The notes beneath the pieces are model-generated. The model ran no database searches, had not been told where the DNA came from, and saw only the letters and a program-made list of their open reading frames with translations. Source: Solwaraspora sp. WMMA2065 (GTDB taxonomy: Bacteria; Actinomycetota; Actinomycetes; Mycobacteriales; Micromonosporaceae). Taken from it: a DNA stretch of 64,000 bases. Location of the stretch: contig NZ_CP128361.1 in NCBI RefSeq assembly GCF_030345075.1, positions 1,922,001 to 1,986,000 on the forward strand, given 5' to 3'. Positions 26,768-35,082 of this stretch are shown one piece after another (positions within the stretch are counted from its first letter, which is position 1; every line of letters starts with the position of its first letter). The position numbers and the translations under genes are program-made.

Positions 26768-27718
26768 TCAGATCGCGGTGACACTGAACTCTGCGGTCCG
26801 CACCACCTGACCGTGCTGGAATTCGAAGAACAGCTGGTAGGTGCCGGCCGACGGGACCTGGACGGCGAACGCCACCACCGAGCTCGGGTTGGTCGCCGGG
26901 GCCGGATGCACGTGCAGGTAGCCGAGGTCGCCGTGGCGCAGCGCGACGAGGTGGCCGAACGAGCCGAGATACGGCTCCAGGTCCGGCACCGGCTCGCCGT
27001 CGCGGCCGAGCCAGACCAGTACCTGGGAGGCCTCACCTGGACGCAGTCCGCCGTCCAGGGTGACTGTGTAGCCGTCGACCAGGACGGTCGCTTCGTCCAC
27101 CGGGGCAGCCGGGCGGATCGTGTACCCGCCGGTGACCAGCAGGTCCGCGCCGAGCGTCAACGACGTGTCGGCACCGGCCGGGACGAAGTCGGCGATCATC
27201 CGGTAGGCGCCGCCGCCGGGCAGGGTGATGCCCACCCGCCAGGTGCCGGCCGGGTCCCGCTGCGGGTGCAGGTGCTGGTAGCCGGCGAAGTCCCGGCCGA
27301 CCACGACCAGGTGCAGATCCCGCTCGTGGTTACGCCGGTAGCCGGTCAACGGTGCACCGTCCGGGCCGAGGATCCGAAAGGCCAGCTCGGCGGCGGCCTC
27401 GGCGGTGGTCGGAGCATCCAGCAGATCCAGCCGGTATCCGTCCTGGCTGACACCGAGACCGCCGACCACATGTCCGGCGTGGGCGGCGGTGGACCCGCCG
27501 ACCGCCGACGTACCGGCAGCCGGGCCGGTCGCCCGGCCGGCGACGAACCCGGCGGCGGCGACCAGCAGGGTCAGCGTCGCGGCCGTGACGATCCGGCTGG
27601 TCGGTCGGCGGCCGGTCGGTGCCGGGGCAGCACCCGGCGACCCTGGCGGGGCGGCAGCCGGCGACCCCGCCGGCGCGGCAGCCGGCGGGGTCGTGTGTCG
27701 GGTGGTGGAGGTCGTCAT
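26768..27718 (-). CDS. Membrane-anchored extracytoplasmic protein of unknown function
   Basis: 316 aa. The start is ATG 27718, which overlaps the stop of the upstream gene as TGATG; coupled translation is likely. The N-terminus is Pro/Ala-rich and cytoplasmic (PAAAPAGSPAAAPPGSPGAA), with one helix (IVTAATLTLLVAAAGFVAG), then two similar beta-sandwich parts: DLHLVVVGRDFAGYQHLHP with GAYRMIADFVPAG, and LVALRHGDLGYLHVHPAP with TYQLFFEFQHG. The repeated Y(Q/L)H(L/V)HP elements could hold a metal such as copper, which is inference. Proteins of this type occur near copper and heavy-metal genes in actinobacteria. Confidence 0.65.
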   Translation of the reverse strand: MTTSTTRHTTPPAAAPAGSPAAAPPGSPGAAPAPTGRRPTSRIVTAATLTLLVAAAGFVAGRATGPAAGTSAVGGSTAAHAGHVVGGLGVSQDGYRLDLLDAPTTAEAAAELAFRILGPDGAPLTGYRRNHERDLHLVVVGRDFAGYQHLHPQRDPAGTWRVGITLPGGGAYRMIADFVPAGADTSLTLGADLLVTGGYTIRPAAPVDEATVLVDGYTVTLDGGLRPGEASQVLVWLGRDGEPVPDLEPYLGSFGHLVALRHGDLGYLHVHPAPATNPSSVVAFAVQVPSAGTYQLFFEFQHGQVVRTAEFSVTAI

Positions 27719-29055
27719 CAGACCGGAATCCGGCGGTCGACGGTCACCGGCCGGTCTGCGGCCGACGTGACAGCGGGCAGGTTCGGCCGGAGCACGAACA
27801 GCCCTTGCTCGATGCCGCTGACCACCACCGTTCCGCTGGCGAAGTACGGGTACACACTCCATGCCCCGTTCATCGAGGCGGAGTCGCTCGACGGGTAGAC
27901 GTCGAAGTACCCAGCTTCGGTCAGCGTCCCGGCGGCGATGCCGCTCAGGTCGAGGATGCGCAGTCCGGCCCGGTAGTTGGCCTGGTAGCTGTAGTTGCCC
28001 TTGACGTACTGGTTGTGGTCGGTGGCCGCCGCCGAGGAGGTATGGGTACCGATGTGCCGGGGCGCGTCAAGGTCGTACAGGTCGAAGACGAAGGTCCTCG
28101 TCCCGCCACCGGCGCGGGTCTCGTCCAGCTCGTCGTCGAGGACGAAGTACCGGTGGTTGTCGGTGAGCCAGCCCTGATGGGTGTACTGCCGGCCGGAGTA
28201 CGCGGCCCGGACGATCTGCCGAGGACTGGCCTTGCTGGTCACGTCGACGATGGTTACGGTGTCCTCGTTGGAGCTGACGCAGATCTCCCGGCCGGTGTAG
28301 GCGCTGTCCGGGCCCTGGTAGACGACGCACTGGGTGTCGTGGGTGTAGCCGTCCTGGTTGACGCATCCGGCGTAGGCCGGAGATGTGGGCGTCCTGATGT
28401 CGATCATGTGCAGGCCGCCCCGGCAGGTGTTCGATCCCACCGCGTACGCGTATCCGGTCTGCTCGTTGATCGCGATGTTGTGCGAGTTGCCGAACCGGTT
28501 GTAGTGCGCGTCCGCAGTGAAGGTCTGCGGGCTACCCACGCCGCGCAGCCGGGTCAGGTCGAACACCTGCATTCCGTGGCCACGGACGTCGGCGACGACG
28601 AAGGCGTGGTTGCGGTGGACCTTTATGTCGCGCCAGATCGCGGTCCGGTTCTGGTAGGCCGGCAGGTTGCCGAGGTACACCGGCGCGGTGGCATCGGTGA
28701 CATCGACAAACGAGGTGCCGTTGCGGCGCCCGACGATCGCGTACTCGCGGCCGGTGCCCGGATCCGTCCAGCCCCAGATGTCGTTGGCCTGGCTGCCGCC
28801 GATCTGGCTCAGTGGCAGGAAGGCCATCAGGTCCACGTTGCGGCATGGGTAGCCGCCGGCCTGGCCGTTGCTGCAGTTCACCTGCGCCAGCGCGGTGAGC
28901 TGCTGGGTTGGCTCCCGCTGGGCCATGAAGGCCACGGCCGAGGACCGGCCGGCGGGTGTGTCGGGGTCGTGAGCCGACGACGCCCCGGGTAGTCTGGCGA
29001 GCAGCCCGCCGACCAGGGCCAGTGTGACAGCGGCTGTCGTCCATCGGGTTCGCAT
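27718..29055 (-). CDS. Secreted choice-of-anchor-B family beta-propeller protein
   Basis: 445 aa from ATG 29055 with a signal peptide (AAVTLALVGGLLARLPGASS, cleavage near SSAHD). LVIVD-type blade repeats run through the mature protein (ATAPVYLGNLP, HAFVVADVRGHGMQVFDLTR, TSPAYAGCVNQDGYTHDTQC, NEDTVTIVDVTSKASPRQI, AGLRILDLSG). This matches the choice-of-anchor-B family; four or more Cys suggest disulfides outside the cell. It forms a two-gene operon with the membrane-anchored protein downstream. The start follows a 165-nt gap in which I see no specific site. Confidence 0.8.
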   Translation of the reverse strand: MRTRWTTAAVTLALVGGLLARLPGASSAHDPDTPAGRSSAVAFMAQREPTQQLTALAQVNCSNGQAGGYPCRNVDLMAFLPLSQIGGSQANDIWGWTDPGTGREYAIVGRRNGTSFVDVTDATAPVYLGNLPAYQNRTAIWRDIKVHRNHAFVVADVRGHGMQVFDLTRLRGVGSPQTFTADAHYNRFGNSHNIAINEQTGYAYAVGSNTCRGGLHMIDIRTPTSPAYAGCVNQDGYTHDTQCVVYQGPDSAYTGREICVSSNEDTVTIVDVTSKASPRQIVRAAYSGRQYTHQGWLTDNHRYFVLDDELDETRAGGGTRTFVFDLYDLDAPRHIGTHTSSAAATDHNQYVKGNYSYQANYRAGLRILDLSGIAAGTLTEAGYFDVYPSSDSASMNGAWSVYPYFASGTVVVSGIEQGLFVLRPNLPAVTSAADRPVTVDRRIPV

Positions 29056-29220
29056 CCGGGCCTCCCCTGCCGTCGCTGCGATCGCCGCCGCCGGCTGCCC
29101 GTCAGGCGGCTCCCGACCGACCTTCGGACGCCGTCGCGTCGGCTCCTGCGCCAGGCGTGCGACGTCCGAAGTGTCCGGTCAAGAGCCGGGGAGGATACCG
29201 AACCGCTCATACCGGATCGG

Positions 29221-30051
29221 TTATCCGACGCGGGCCATCCCGCCGTAGCCGAGCTGCCGGGACGGAGTCTGTGCGTCCACGTCGAGACCCGGGTCGGGCC
29301 GCCAGTCCGCCATCAGGGTCACGCCGGGCTCGACCAACTCCATCCCGTCGAACCAGGAGGTGATGGTGGCCTTGTCCCGGACGTAGAGGTTCGCGCCGAC
29401 GCCGGCCCGGTAGGCGGCGACCATCCGGTCCACCTGCCCACGGGTCTCCTCGTCCGCGGTGTCCGCGCTGAGGTGCGACATCGCGATGTAGCTGCCCGGT
29501 GCAAGCGCGTCCCGGTAGGCCGCGACGAGCCCGGCCGGATCCTCGTCGTCCTGCACGAAGACGAGCAGCCCGCCGAGGACGATGCCGACCGGCTGCGACA
29601 GGTCGATCAGCTCGCGGACCGCCGGATGCGACCACACCTGGTCGGGGTACTTGCCATCGACCTCAGCCATCGCCACCAGCGGTTCCGTGGCGAGGATGTC
29701 GTCACCATGGACGACAGCCGAATGGTCGTTGTCCACGTAGATCACCCGGGCCTGCGGATCCAGGGCGTGCGCCACCTCGTGCGTGTTGCCGACCGTCGGC
29801 AGTCCTGAGGCGATGTCGATGAGCTGCCGCACGCCCCGGCCGACCAGGTAGCGCACCGAACGGCGCAGCCAGTCGCGGTTGCTCCGGGCGAGCAGGTCGA
29901 CGCTGGGCAGCATCAGCTTGATGCGTTCGGCCCGCTCACGGTCGATCGCGAAGTTGTACAGTCCACCAAGGTAATAGTCGTAGATTCGGGCGATGTTGGC
30001 GTTTTCCACATCGGCTCGTACATCGCCCGACTGTCCGATAGTTGCCGTCAT
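29221..30051 (-). CDS. DUF574 (SAM-dependent methyltransferase-like) protein
   Basis: 276 aa from ATG 30051 (GTG 30057 is an alternative). The family opening NIARIYDYYLGGLYNFAIDR is present. SAM-binding elements follow: LIDIASGLPTVGNTHEVAH, VIYVDNDHSAVVHGDDIL and GIVLGGLLVFVQDDEDP, and the C-terminal VRDKATITSWFDGMELVEPG. These proteins are numerous in actinomycetes, often next to XRE regulators, but no such regulator is adjacent here. Substrate unknown. It ends in MARVG. Confidence 0.88.
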   Translation of the reverse strand: MTATIGQSGDVRADVENANIARIYDYYLGGLYNFAIDRERAERIKLMLPSVDLLARSNRDWLRRSVRYLVGRGVRQLIDIASGLPTVGNTHEVAHALDPQARVIYVDNDHSAVVHGDDILATEPLVAMAEVDGKYPDQVWSHPAVRELIDLSQPVGIVLGGLLVFVQDDEDPAGLVAAYRDALAPGSYIAMSHLSADTADEETRGQVDRMVAAYRAGVGANLYVRDKATITSWFDGMELVEPGVTLMADWRPDPGLDVDAQTPSRQLGYGGMARVG

Positions 30052-30394
30052 TTGCACGACCCTTCAGCGAGATGACGGACACACCGGACAGGCGCGCCCG
30101 CGAACACGAATGCTGGCACGGCAACTGTAAGTGGGATCATCGAGTCCAGACAGTGCCACGGGATGATCGCACTGGTGCACAGCGACGAGATCCATCGGGC
30201 CATTTCCGGGTTTTCCAGTCCGTATCAGCTGTCGGCCGGCCCGGGCCGACGGCGGCCCGACCACTGCCCGGCGTCGATTTTCGGTCCGCCACCCGTCAAC
30301 GAACTACGATCACCGTAGGTGAACAAGCGCACACCGACGGGTCTGGGTCGGTACGTCCGGACGCAGGTACCGCGAGGCCGCTGCGGAGGCAGGC
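30052..30394. other. Intergenic, no gene seen
   Basis: This 343-nt divergent region between the DUF574 gene and the LtrA relic shows no convincing ORF, tRNA or strong hairpin. It should hold the promoters of both genes; I cannot place them. Confidence 0.4.
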
Positions 30395-31505
30395 ATGGAC
30401 GAGACCCGGCCGACGCGCGGCGGGCTGCGCTCGGTCCGTCCCGGCGCCCGGGTCGACCGGCTGGAGATCTTCTTCGACCTGGTCTTCGTCTTCGCGTTCT
30501 ACAACATCGCCCGGGTGACCTCACCGGCCAGGGTCTCGTCGCCGGGATGCTGATCCTGGCGCTGCTGTGGTGGGCGTGGTGTTCACACCTGATGCTCGCC
30601 AACCGAATCCGGCTCGGGAGGGCATCGCCCCGCTGGTGATGTTCGCGGCGATGGCAGCGGTCTTCACCGCCGCGCTGACCATCCCGCAGGCGTTCACCGA
30701 CAAGCCGAGCGGCCTGCCCGGTCCGCTGCTGATGGCCGGCTGCTACCTGGTCGTCCGGGGCCTGCACCTGCTGCCGTACCTGGGTCTGTCGTCGAACGTC
30801 GTGTTCGCGTTGCAGGTCGGCTGTTGGCTGGCCGCGCTGACGGTCGAGTACGCCGCCGGATACCTGCTGACCACCTGGGGATGGGCGGTGCGGGCGGCCA
30901 ACCACTGGGTGGAGCGGTTCGAACTCATCCTGATGATCGCGCTGGCCGAACTGATCGTGTCGGTCGGCGTCGGCAGCGACCTGATCGCCCGGCCGGTCAC
31001 CTGGCCGGCGGGTGGCGGCGCGACCTTCGCGGTGGCGGTCGCCGCCGCCCTGTGGTGGTCACACTTCGACCTGGTCGCGCCGGCCGCGCTGCAGGCGTTC
31101 CACGCCACGTTGTTCTTTGTCGCCCAGGTGGGGTTCCAGGCCCGGATGCTCGGCACGGTCACCGTCACCCGGGTCGCGGTCGTCGGTGTGCTGGTCGGGC
31201 TCGTTCCGGTCGCCGCCCGGGCGCCGGCGCTGGCTGGTACCGCGCTGCTGGCCGTGGTGTGCGTCGGCCTGGTCCTGGCCGAGCTGGTGCTGCTGCGGAA
31301 GTCCCGCCGGCGGCTGCGGGAGGCGTCGATGCACGAGCGGCTGACCCACGAGGCCCGCGAGTCGGCGTGGCGGCAGCGCCGCTACCACCGACCGGCCGGC
31401 GCAGGACCGGTCAGCGGGGGTCAGCGGCGGCGAGCACCACCAGCAGCTCGAACCGTCGGTCCGGGTCGTCCAGGTCGCCGCCGAGCAGCGTCCGCAGCCG
31501 CCTGA
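30395..31505 (+). pseudogene. LtrA-family membrane protein with two frameshifts
   Basis: ATG 30395 follows GGAGG. The frame begins as a normal LtrA protein (VDRLEIFFDLVFVFAFYNIA) and then goes out of frame at about 30520. The next part (GLVAGMLILALLWWAWCSHL, MLANRIRLG) is in a second frame, and the rest (IAPLVMFAAMAAVFTAALTI to FQARMLGTVTVTRVAVVGVL) in a third, entered at about 30617, where one missing base would restore LGEGIAP. The last frame runs on to 31505 over the 3' end of the convergent PucR gene, so the natural stop is also lost. LtrA proteins are multi-pass membrane proteins of unclear function. Sequence error is an alternative explanation. Confidence 0.75.
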
Positions 31506-32610
31506 GCCGGTAGCTGACGGTCTGGGGATGGATGAACAGGTCGGCGGCGACCGCCGACCTGGACCCCCAGTGCCGCAGCCAGCTGTGCAGCGTACGCAGC
31601 AGTCCGTCGCGCTGGGCGGGCGGCAGCGCGGCGAAGGGCGCCAGCCGGCGGCCGGTCAGCACCGCCAGCGCGTCGGGCTGGCCGTGCAGCGCCAGCACGG
31701 TGAGGTGGTCCTCGGCGAAGACGGCGGTACGGTCGACGGGACCGCCCTGGTCGGCTCCGCCGGTCCGGACGACGGTCGCCGCGAGCTCGGCAAGTCGTAC
31801 CGCCTGGGGCACCTGCGGCCAGGGCAACGCCGGGCCCACCGTGGCCCGCCAGCCGCGCAGTGCGTCGGCCAGCGCCGGTCGGGTGGTCCGGGGGCCGGCG
31901 CGCAGCAGCAGTACGGCGTCGCGGCCCCGGTCGACCACGATCCCGTCGGTACCGAACCGGAACCGTGCGTCGCGGGCCTGCCGGGCCGGCAGCACGACCG
32001 GCAGCACGGTGGCCAGGTCCCGCCAGCCGGCCCGGGCGGCGGCCGCCGCGACGGTGGCGGCGCCGGCTCCGCCGACCAGCAGCAGTTCGCCGAGCTGCCG
32101 GCGGGCCCGGTCGCCCTCACCGGACTGTTCGCGCAGCTGGCGGGCGAACCCGTCGGTGCCGGCCGCAGCCAAATCGTCGACGAAGCCGGTGACCGCGTCG
32201 GCGCAGTCGGCAAGGGCCTCGGCGTCGACCGGTCGCACCGTGGCGAGCGCCTGACCGACCTGACGCAGCAGCAGTCGGCCGGCCACCCGCAGGGCGGCGA
32301 GCAGTGCCTGGGGGCCACGGTCCTCCCGGGCCTCGGCCGCGCCGAGCGCGACGAAGACCTCCCGCACCCGGGGCGGCAACGCCGGCTCGGTGGTGCCGAC
32401 CAGATCCAGGAAACGCTGGAGGGCCACGTCGACCGCGGTCCGGACGTCGGCCTGGAGTTTCGGGTCGTCGATCCCGACGAACTCAGGGGTCAGTTCGGTC
32501 ACCGCGGCGGCCACCGTGTCGACCACCGCCGCCAGCCGGGGCCGCATTGCCGGGGCCAGCTCGACGGGTAGCCGCTGCCAGGGGGTGACGGTCACCGGAC
32601 GGACGGGCAC
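31411..32610 (-). CDS. PucR/CdaR-type transcriptional regulator
   Basis: 399 aa from GTG 32610. The C-terminus is the PucR helix-turn-helix (LLRTLHSWLRHWGSRSAVAA followed by LFIHPQTVSYRLRRLRTLLG). The N-terminal 200 residues are helical (VAGRLLLRQVGQALATVRPV), resembling the RsbRD/PucR-type N-domain, with no membrane helix. Such regulators usually control adjacent catabolic genes in response to a substrate. It is divergent from the aldolase-aminotransferase operon, with 203 bp between starts that contain two similar palindromes. Its most likely target is that operon (inference). Confidence 0.85.
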   Translation of the reverse strand: MPVRPVTVTPWQRLPVELAPAMRPRLAAVVDTVAAAVTELTPEFVGIDDPKLQADVRTAVDVALQRFLDLVGTTEPALPPRVREVFVALGAAEAREDRGPQALLAALRVAGRLLLRQVGQALATVRPVDAEALADCADAVTGFVDDLAAAGTDGFARQLREQSGEGDRARRQLGELLLVGGAGAATVAAAAARAGWRDLATVLPVVLPARQARDARFRFGTDGIVVDRGRDAVLLLRAGPRTTRPALADALRGWRATVGPALPWPQVPQAVRLAELAATVVRTGGADQGGPVDRTAVFAEDHLTVLALHGQPDALAVLTGRRLAPFAALPPAQRDGLLRTLHSWLRHWGSRSAVAADLFIHPQTVSYRLRRLRTLLGGDLDDPDRRFELLVVLAAADPR

Positions 32611-32620
32611 CCCGCCATCC

Positions 32621-32635
32621 TGTCACGTGGCGACA
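32621..32635. promoter_or_regulatory. Operator-like palindrome, copy 1
   Basis: TGTCACGTGGCGACA is an imperfect palindrome (one mismatched pair) 11 bp from the PucR start. Together with its right flank (ATCCGGTCG) it matches copy 2 at 22 of 24 positions. Confidence 0.6.
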
Positions 32636-32693
32636 ATCCGGTCGGGGAATCCGGCCCAGAGCAGCGGGTAGACGGCAGCGTACGCAGGCGAGG

Positions 32694-32712
32694 ATTGTCA
32701 CATGGTGACAAT
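32694..32712. promoter_or_regulatory. Operator-like palindrome, copy 2
   Basis: ATTGTCACATGGTGACAAT is a perfect 8-bp inverted repeat with a 3-nt centre, followed by CCGGTCG, as in copy 1. The centres of the two copies are 75 bp apart, about seven helical turns, and copy 2 lies 102 bp before the aldolase-aminotransferase start. Confidence 0.7.
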
Positions 32713-32813
32713 CCGGTCGCTGTTTTCCGCTGCCGGCGGGACGGTGTCCCAGCGCCGGCCGGCAGCGAGGATAGGTTCTTCGCCGCGTACCCCGGAGGAC
32801 CGGAGGACCCGCC

Positions 32814-35078
32814 ATGGACCACCACACTTCCCGCCGACACGTCGTCGAGATGTGTCGAACCATGCTGGACCGGGGCTATCTGAAGGCCACCGAGGGCAAC
32901 GTGTCGGTCCGGGTTCCGGGGCACCGGCTGTACGCCGTCACGCCGAGCAACTACGACTACGACCGGATGCGGATCGAGGACGTCTGCCTGGTCGACTTCG
33001 ACGGTACGCACGTACCCGACGGCACCGGTAGTGACCTCGCGCCATCGATCGAGGCCGGGATGCACGCCAACATCTACCGGCAGCGGCCCGACGTCAACGC
33101 GATCGTGCACACCCACCAGCCGTACGCCTCGGCCCTGGCGTTCCTGCGCCGTCCGATCCCTGCGCTCACCGACGAGCAGGTGCGCTTCCTCGGCCGCGAG
33201 GTGGCGATCGTCGACTACGCCCCGTCCGGCACCGGGATGCTGGCCCGCAACGTGCAGAAGAAGGTGGCTAGCGGCGACAACGCGTTCATCATCGCCAACC
33301 ACGGGGTCGTCGCGCTGGGGACCGAACCGGACCGCGCGGTGTTCAACATGGCACTGCTGGAGAAAGTGTCGATCGCCTATCTCCTGGCGTTGACCAGCGA
33401 AGCCGGCAAGGTCTACACCATCCCGACCGCGGTCCGGGAGGTCGCGTTCACCAAGCTGCGCGCCGATGAGAAGCGGATCGCCGCGCAGATCACCGAGGCG
33501 GTTCCGCCGGTGCGGGTGCCCGCAGATGAGCAACTGCCCAGTGCGGACGCGGTGGCGGCGGCGATCGCCGCCGCCGGGCCGCCGGTCGCCGACACCACCA
33601 CCGTGCAGACCCCGGGCAGCGAGTCCGCGCGACTCGGCTACGCGATCACCGAGTACCTCGACGTCGACGACACGATGCGCCGGCTCAAGGCCCTGGTCGC
33701 TCAGCCGGTACGCGGGTTGCGTCACGACGCGATGCTCGACGTGCTCGGCTACTTCAACGACCGGTGCCGGGCCAGCAAGGAGATCACCGAACGGGCAAAA
33801 CGCCGCATCCCGGGCGGGGTGCAGCACAACCTGGCCTTCAACTACCCGTTCCCGTTGGCGATTGACGCGGCCGACGGCGCCTACCTGACCGACCGCGACG
33901 GCAACACCTACATCGACTTCCTGCAGGCCGGTGGCCCGACGATCCTGGGCAGCAACTACGGCCCGGTCAACGAGCAGGTTGCCGCGGTGGTGAAGGAGTC
34001 GGGGCCGGTGACCGGGCTGTTCCACGAGTACGAGCTGAAGCTCGCCGAGATCATCCACCGGTACCTGCCGCACATCGAGATGTACCGGTCGCTCGGCTCC
34101 GGCACCGAGGCGGTGATGGCGGCGGTCCGGGGTGCCCGCGCCTTCACCGGCAAGCACATGGTGATCAAGGTCGGCGGCGCCTACCACGGCTGGTCCGACA
34201 CGATGGTGTACGGGCTGCGAGTGCCCGGCACGTACCGGATGAACGCCAAGGGCATCCCGTTCGGCGCCACCGCCAACACCCGGGAGGCGTTCCCGCACGA
34301 TCTCGGCGCGTTGCGCCGCAAACTGATCGAGAACCGGGTCCGCGGCGGCACCGCCGCGGTGATCGTCGAGCCGCTCGGCCCCGAGTCCGGCACCCGACCG
34401 GTGCCACGTGACTTCAACGCCCGGGTCCGCGCGTTGTGCGACGAGTTCGGCGCGCTGCTGATCTTCGACGAGGTGGTCACCGGGTTCCGGGTCGGGCTCG
34501 GCGGGGCGGCCGGCTACTTCGGCGTCATCCCCGACCTGACCGTGTTCGGCAAGGCGGTCTCCGGCGGCTACCCGATGGCCGGCGGCGTCGGCGGGCGGGC
34601 CGAGGTGATGGCCGTCTTCGGCGCCGGGCTCGACGGGCGCGGCGGGACGCACATCCAGGTCGGCGGCACCCTGTCGGCGAACCCACTGTCCTGCGCGGCC
34701 GGCTACTTCGCCATCGCCGAGATGGCCCGGACGAACGCCCCGGTGATCGCCGGTCGGGCCGGGGACCGGCTCACCCGGGGGCTGCAGCGGCTGATCGACC
34801 GGTACGGTCTGCCGTACGTGGCCTACAACCAGGGGTCGATCGTGCATCTGGAGTGCAGTGGCGTCATGCTGCTCGACATGCGCAACCCGATCAAGCTGCT
34901 CAGGGAGAACAAGTCCCGCAAGCGGCTGATGGAGCAGATGGGTGCGGCGTACACGGCGCACGGTGTCGTCACCCTGGCCGGCTCCCGGATGTACACCTCG
35001 ATGGCCGACACCGACGAGGTGATCGACTCCGCGCTGGACCGTTTCGACCGGGTGTTCGCGCAGGTGGAAGGGGTCTGA
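32814..35078 (+). CDS. Class II aldolase / class III aminotransferase fusion
   Basis: 754 aa from ATG 32814. Residues 1-225 are a class II aldolase/adducin domain with EGNVSVR, the zinc ligands His99 and His101 (IVHTHQPYA) and His163 (ANHGVVALG). A linker (about 225-320) leads to a class III PLP aminotransferase resembling glutamate-1-semialdehyde aminomutase: IPGGVQHNLAF, GAYHGWSDTM, LLIFDEVVTGFRVGLGG, and the PLP Lys580 in TVFGKAVSGGYP. Both active sites look complete. The aldolase would split or epimerise a phosphorylated sugar, and the second domain would transaminate or isomerise an amino aldehyde. Linked in one chain and next to an FGGY kinase, they suggest catabolism of a sugar or amino sugar; the actual substrate is unknown. 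Confidence 0.88.
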   Translation: MDHHTSRRHVVEMCRTMLDRGYLKATEGNVSVRVPGHRLYAVTPSNYDYDRMRIEDVCLVDFDGTHVPDGTGSDLAPSIEAGMHANIYRQRPDVNAIVHTHQPYASALAFLRRPIPALTDEQVRFLGREVAIVDYAPSGTGMLARNVQKKVASGDNAFIIANHGVVALGTEPDRAVFNMALLEKVSIAYLLALTSEAGKVYTIPTAVREVAFTKLRADEKRIAAQITEAVPPVRVPADEQLPSADAVAAAIAAAGPPVADTTTVQTPGSESARLGYAITEYLDVDDTMRRLKALVAQPVRGLRHDAMLDVLGYFNDRCRASKEITERAKRRIPGGVQHNLAFNYPFPLAIDAADGAYLTDRDGNTYIDFLQAGGPTILGSNYGPVNEQVAAVVKESGPVTGLFHEYELKLAEIIHRYLPHIEMYRSLGSGTEAVMAAVRGARAFTGKHMVIKVGGAYHGWSDTMVYGLRVPGTYRMNAKGIPFGATANTREAFPHDLGALRRKLIENRVRGGTAAVIVEPLGPESGTRPVPRDFNARVRALCDEFGALLIFDEVVTGFRVGLGGAAGYFGVIPDLTVFGKAVSGGYPMAGGVGGRAEVMAVFGAGLDGRGGTHIQVGGTLSANPLSCAAGYFAIAEMARTNAPVIAGRAGDRLTRGLQRLIDRYGLPYVAYNQGSIVHLECSGVMLLDMRNPIKLLRENKSRKRLMEQMGAAYTAHGVVTLAGSRMYTSMADTDEVIDSALDRFDRVFAQVEGV

Positions 35079-35082
35079 CCCG

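Noticed and set aside
32584-32596. Perfect palindrome GGTGACGGTCACC
   Set aside because: Lies within the first codons of the PucR-type gene (coding for VTVTP) and lacks the flanks of the paired operators; kept only as a note.
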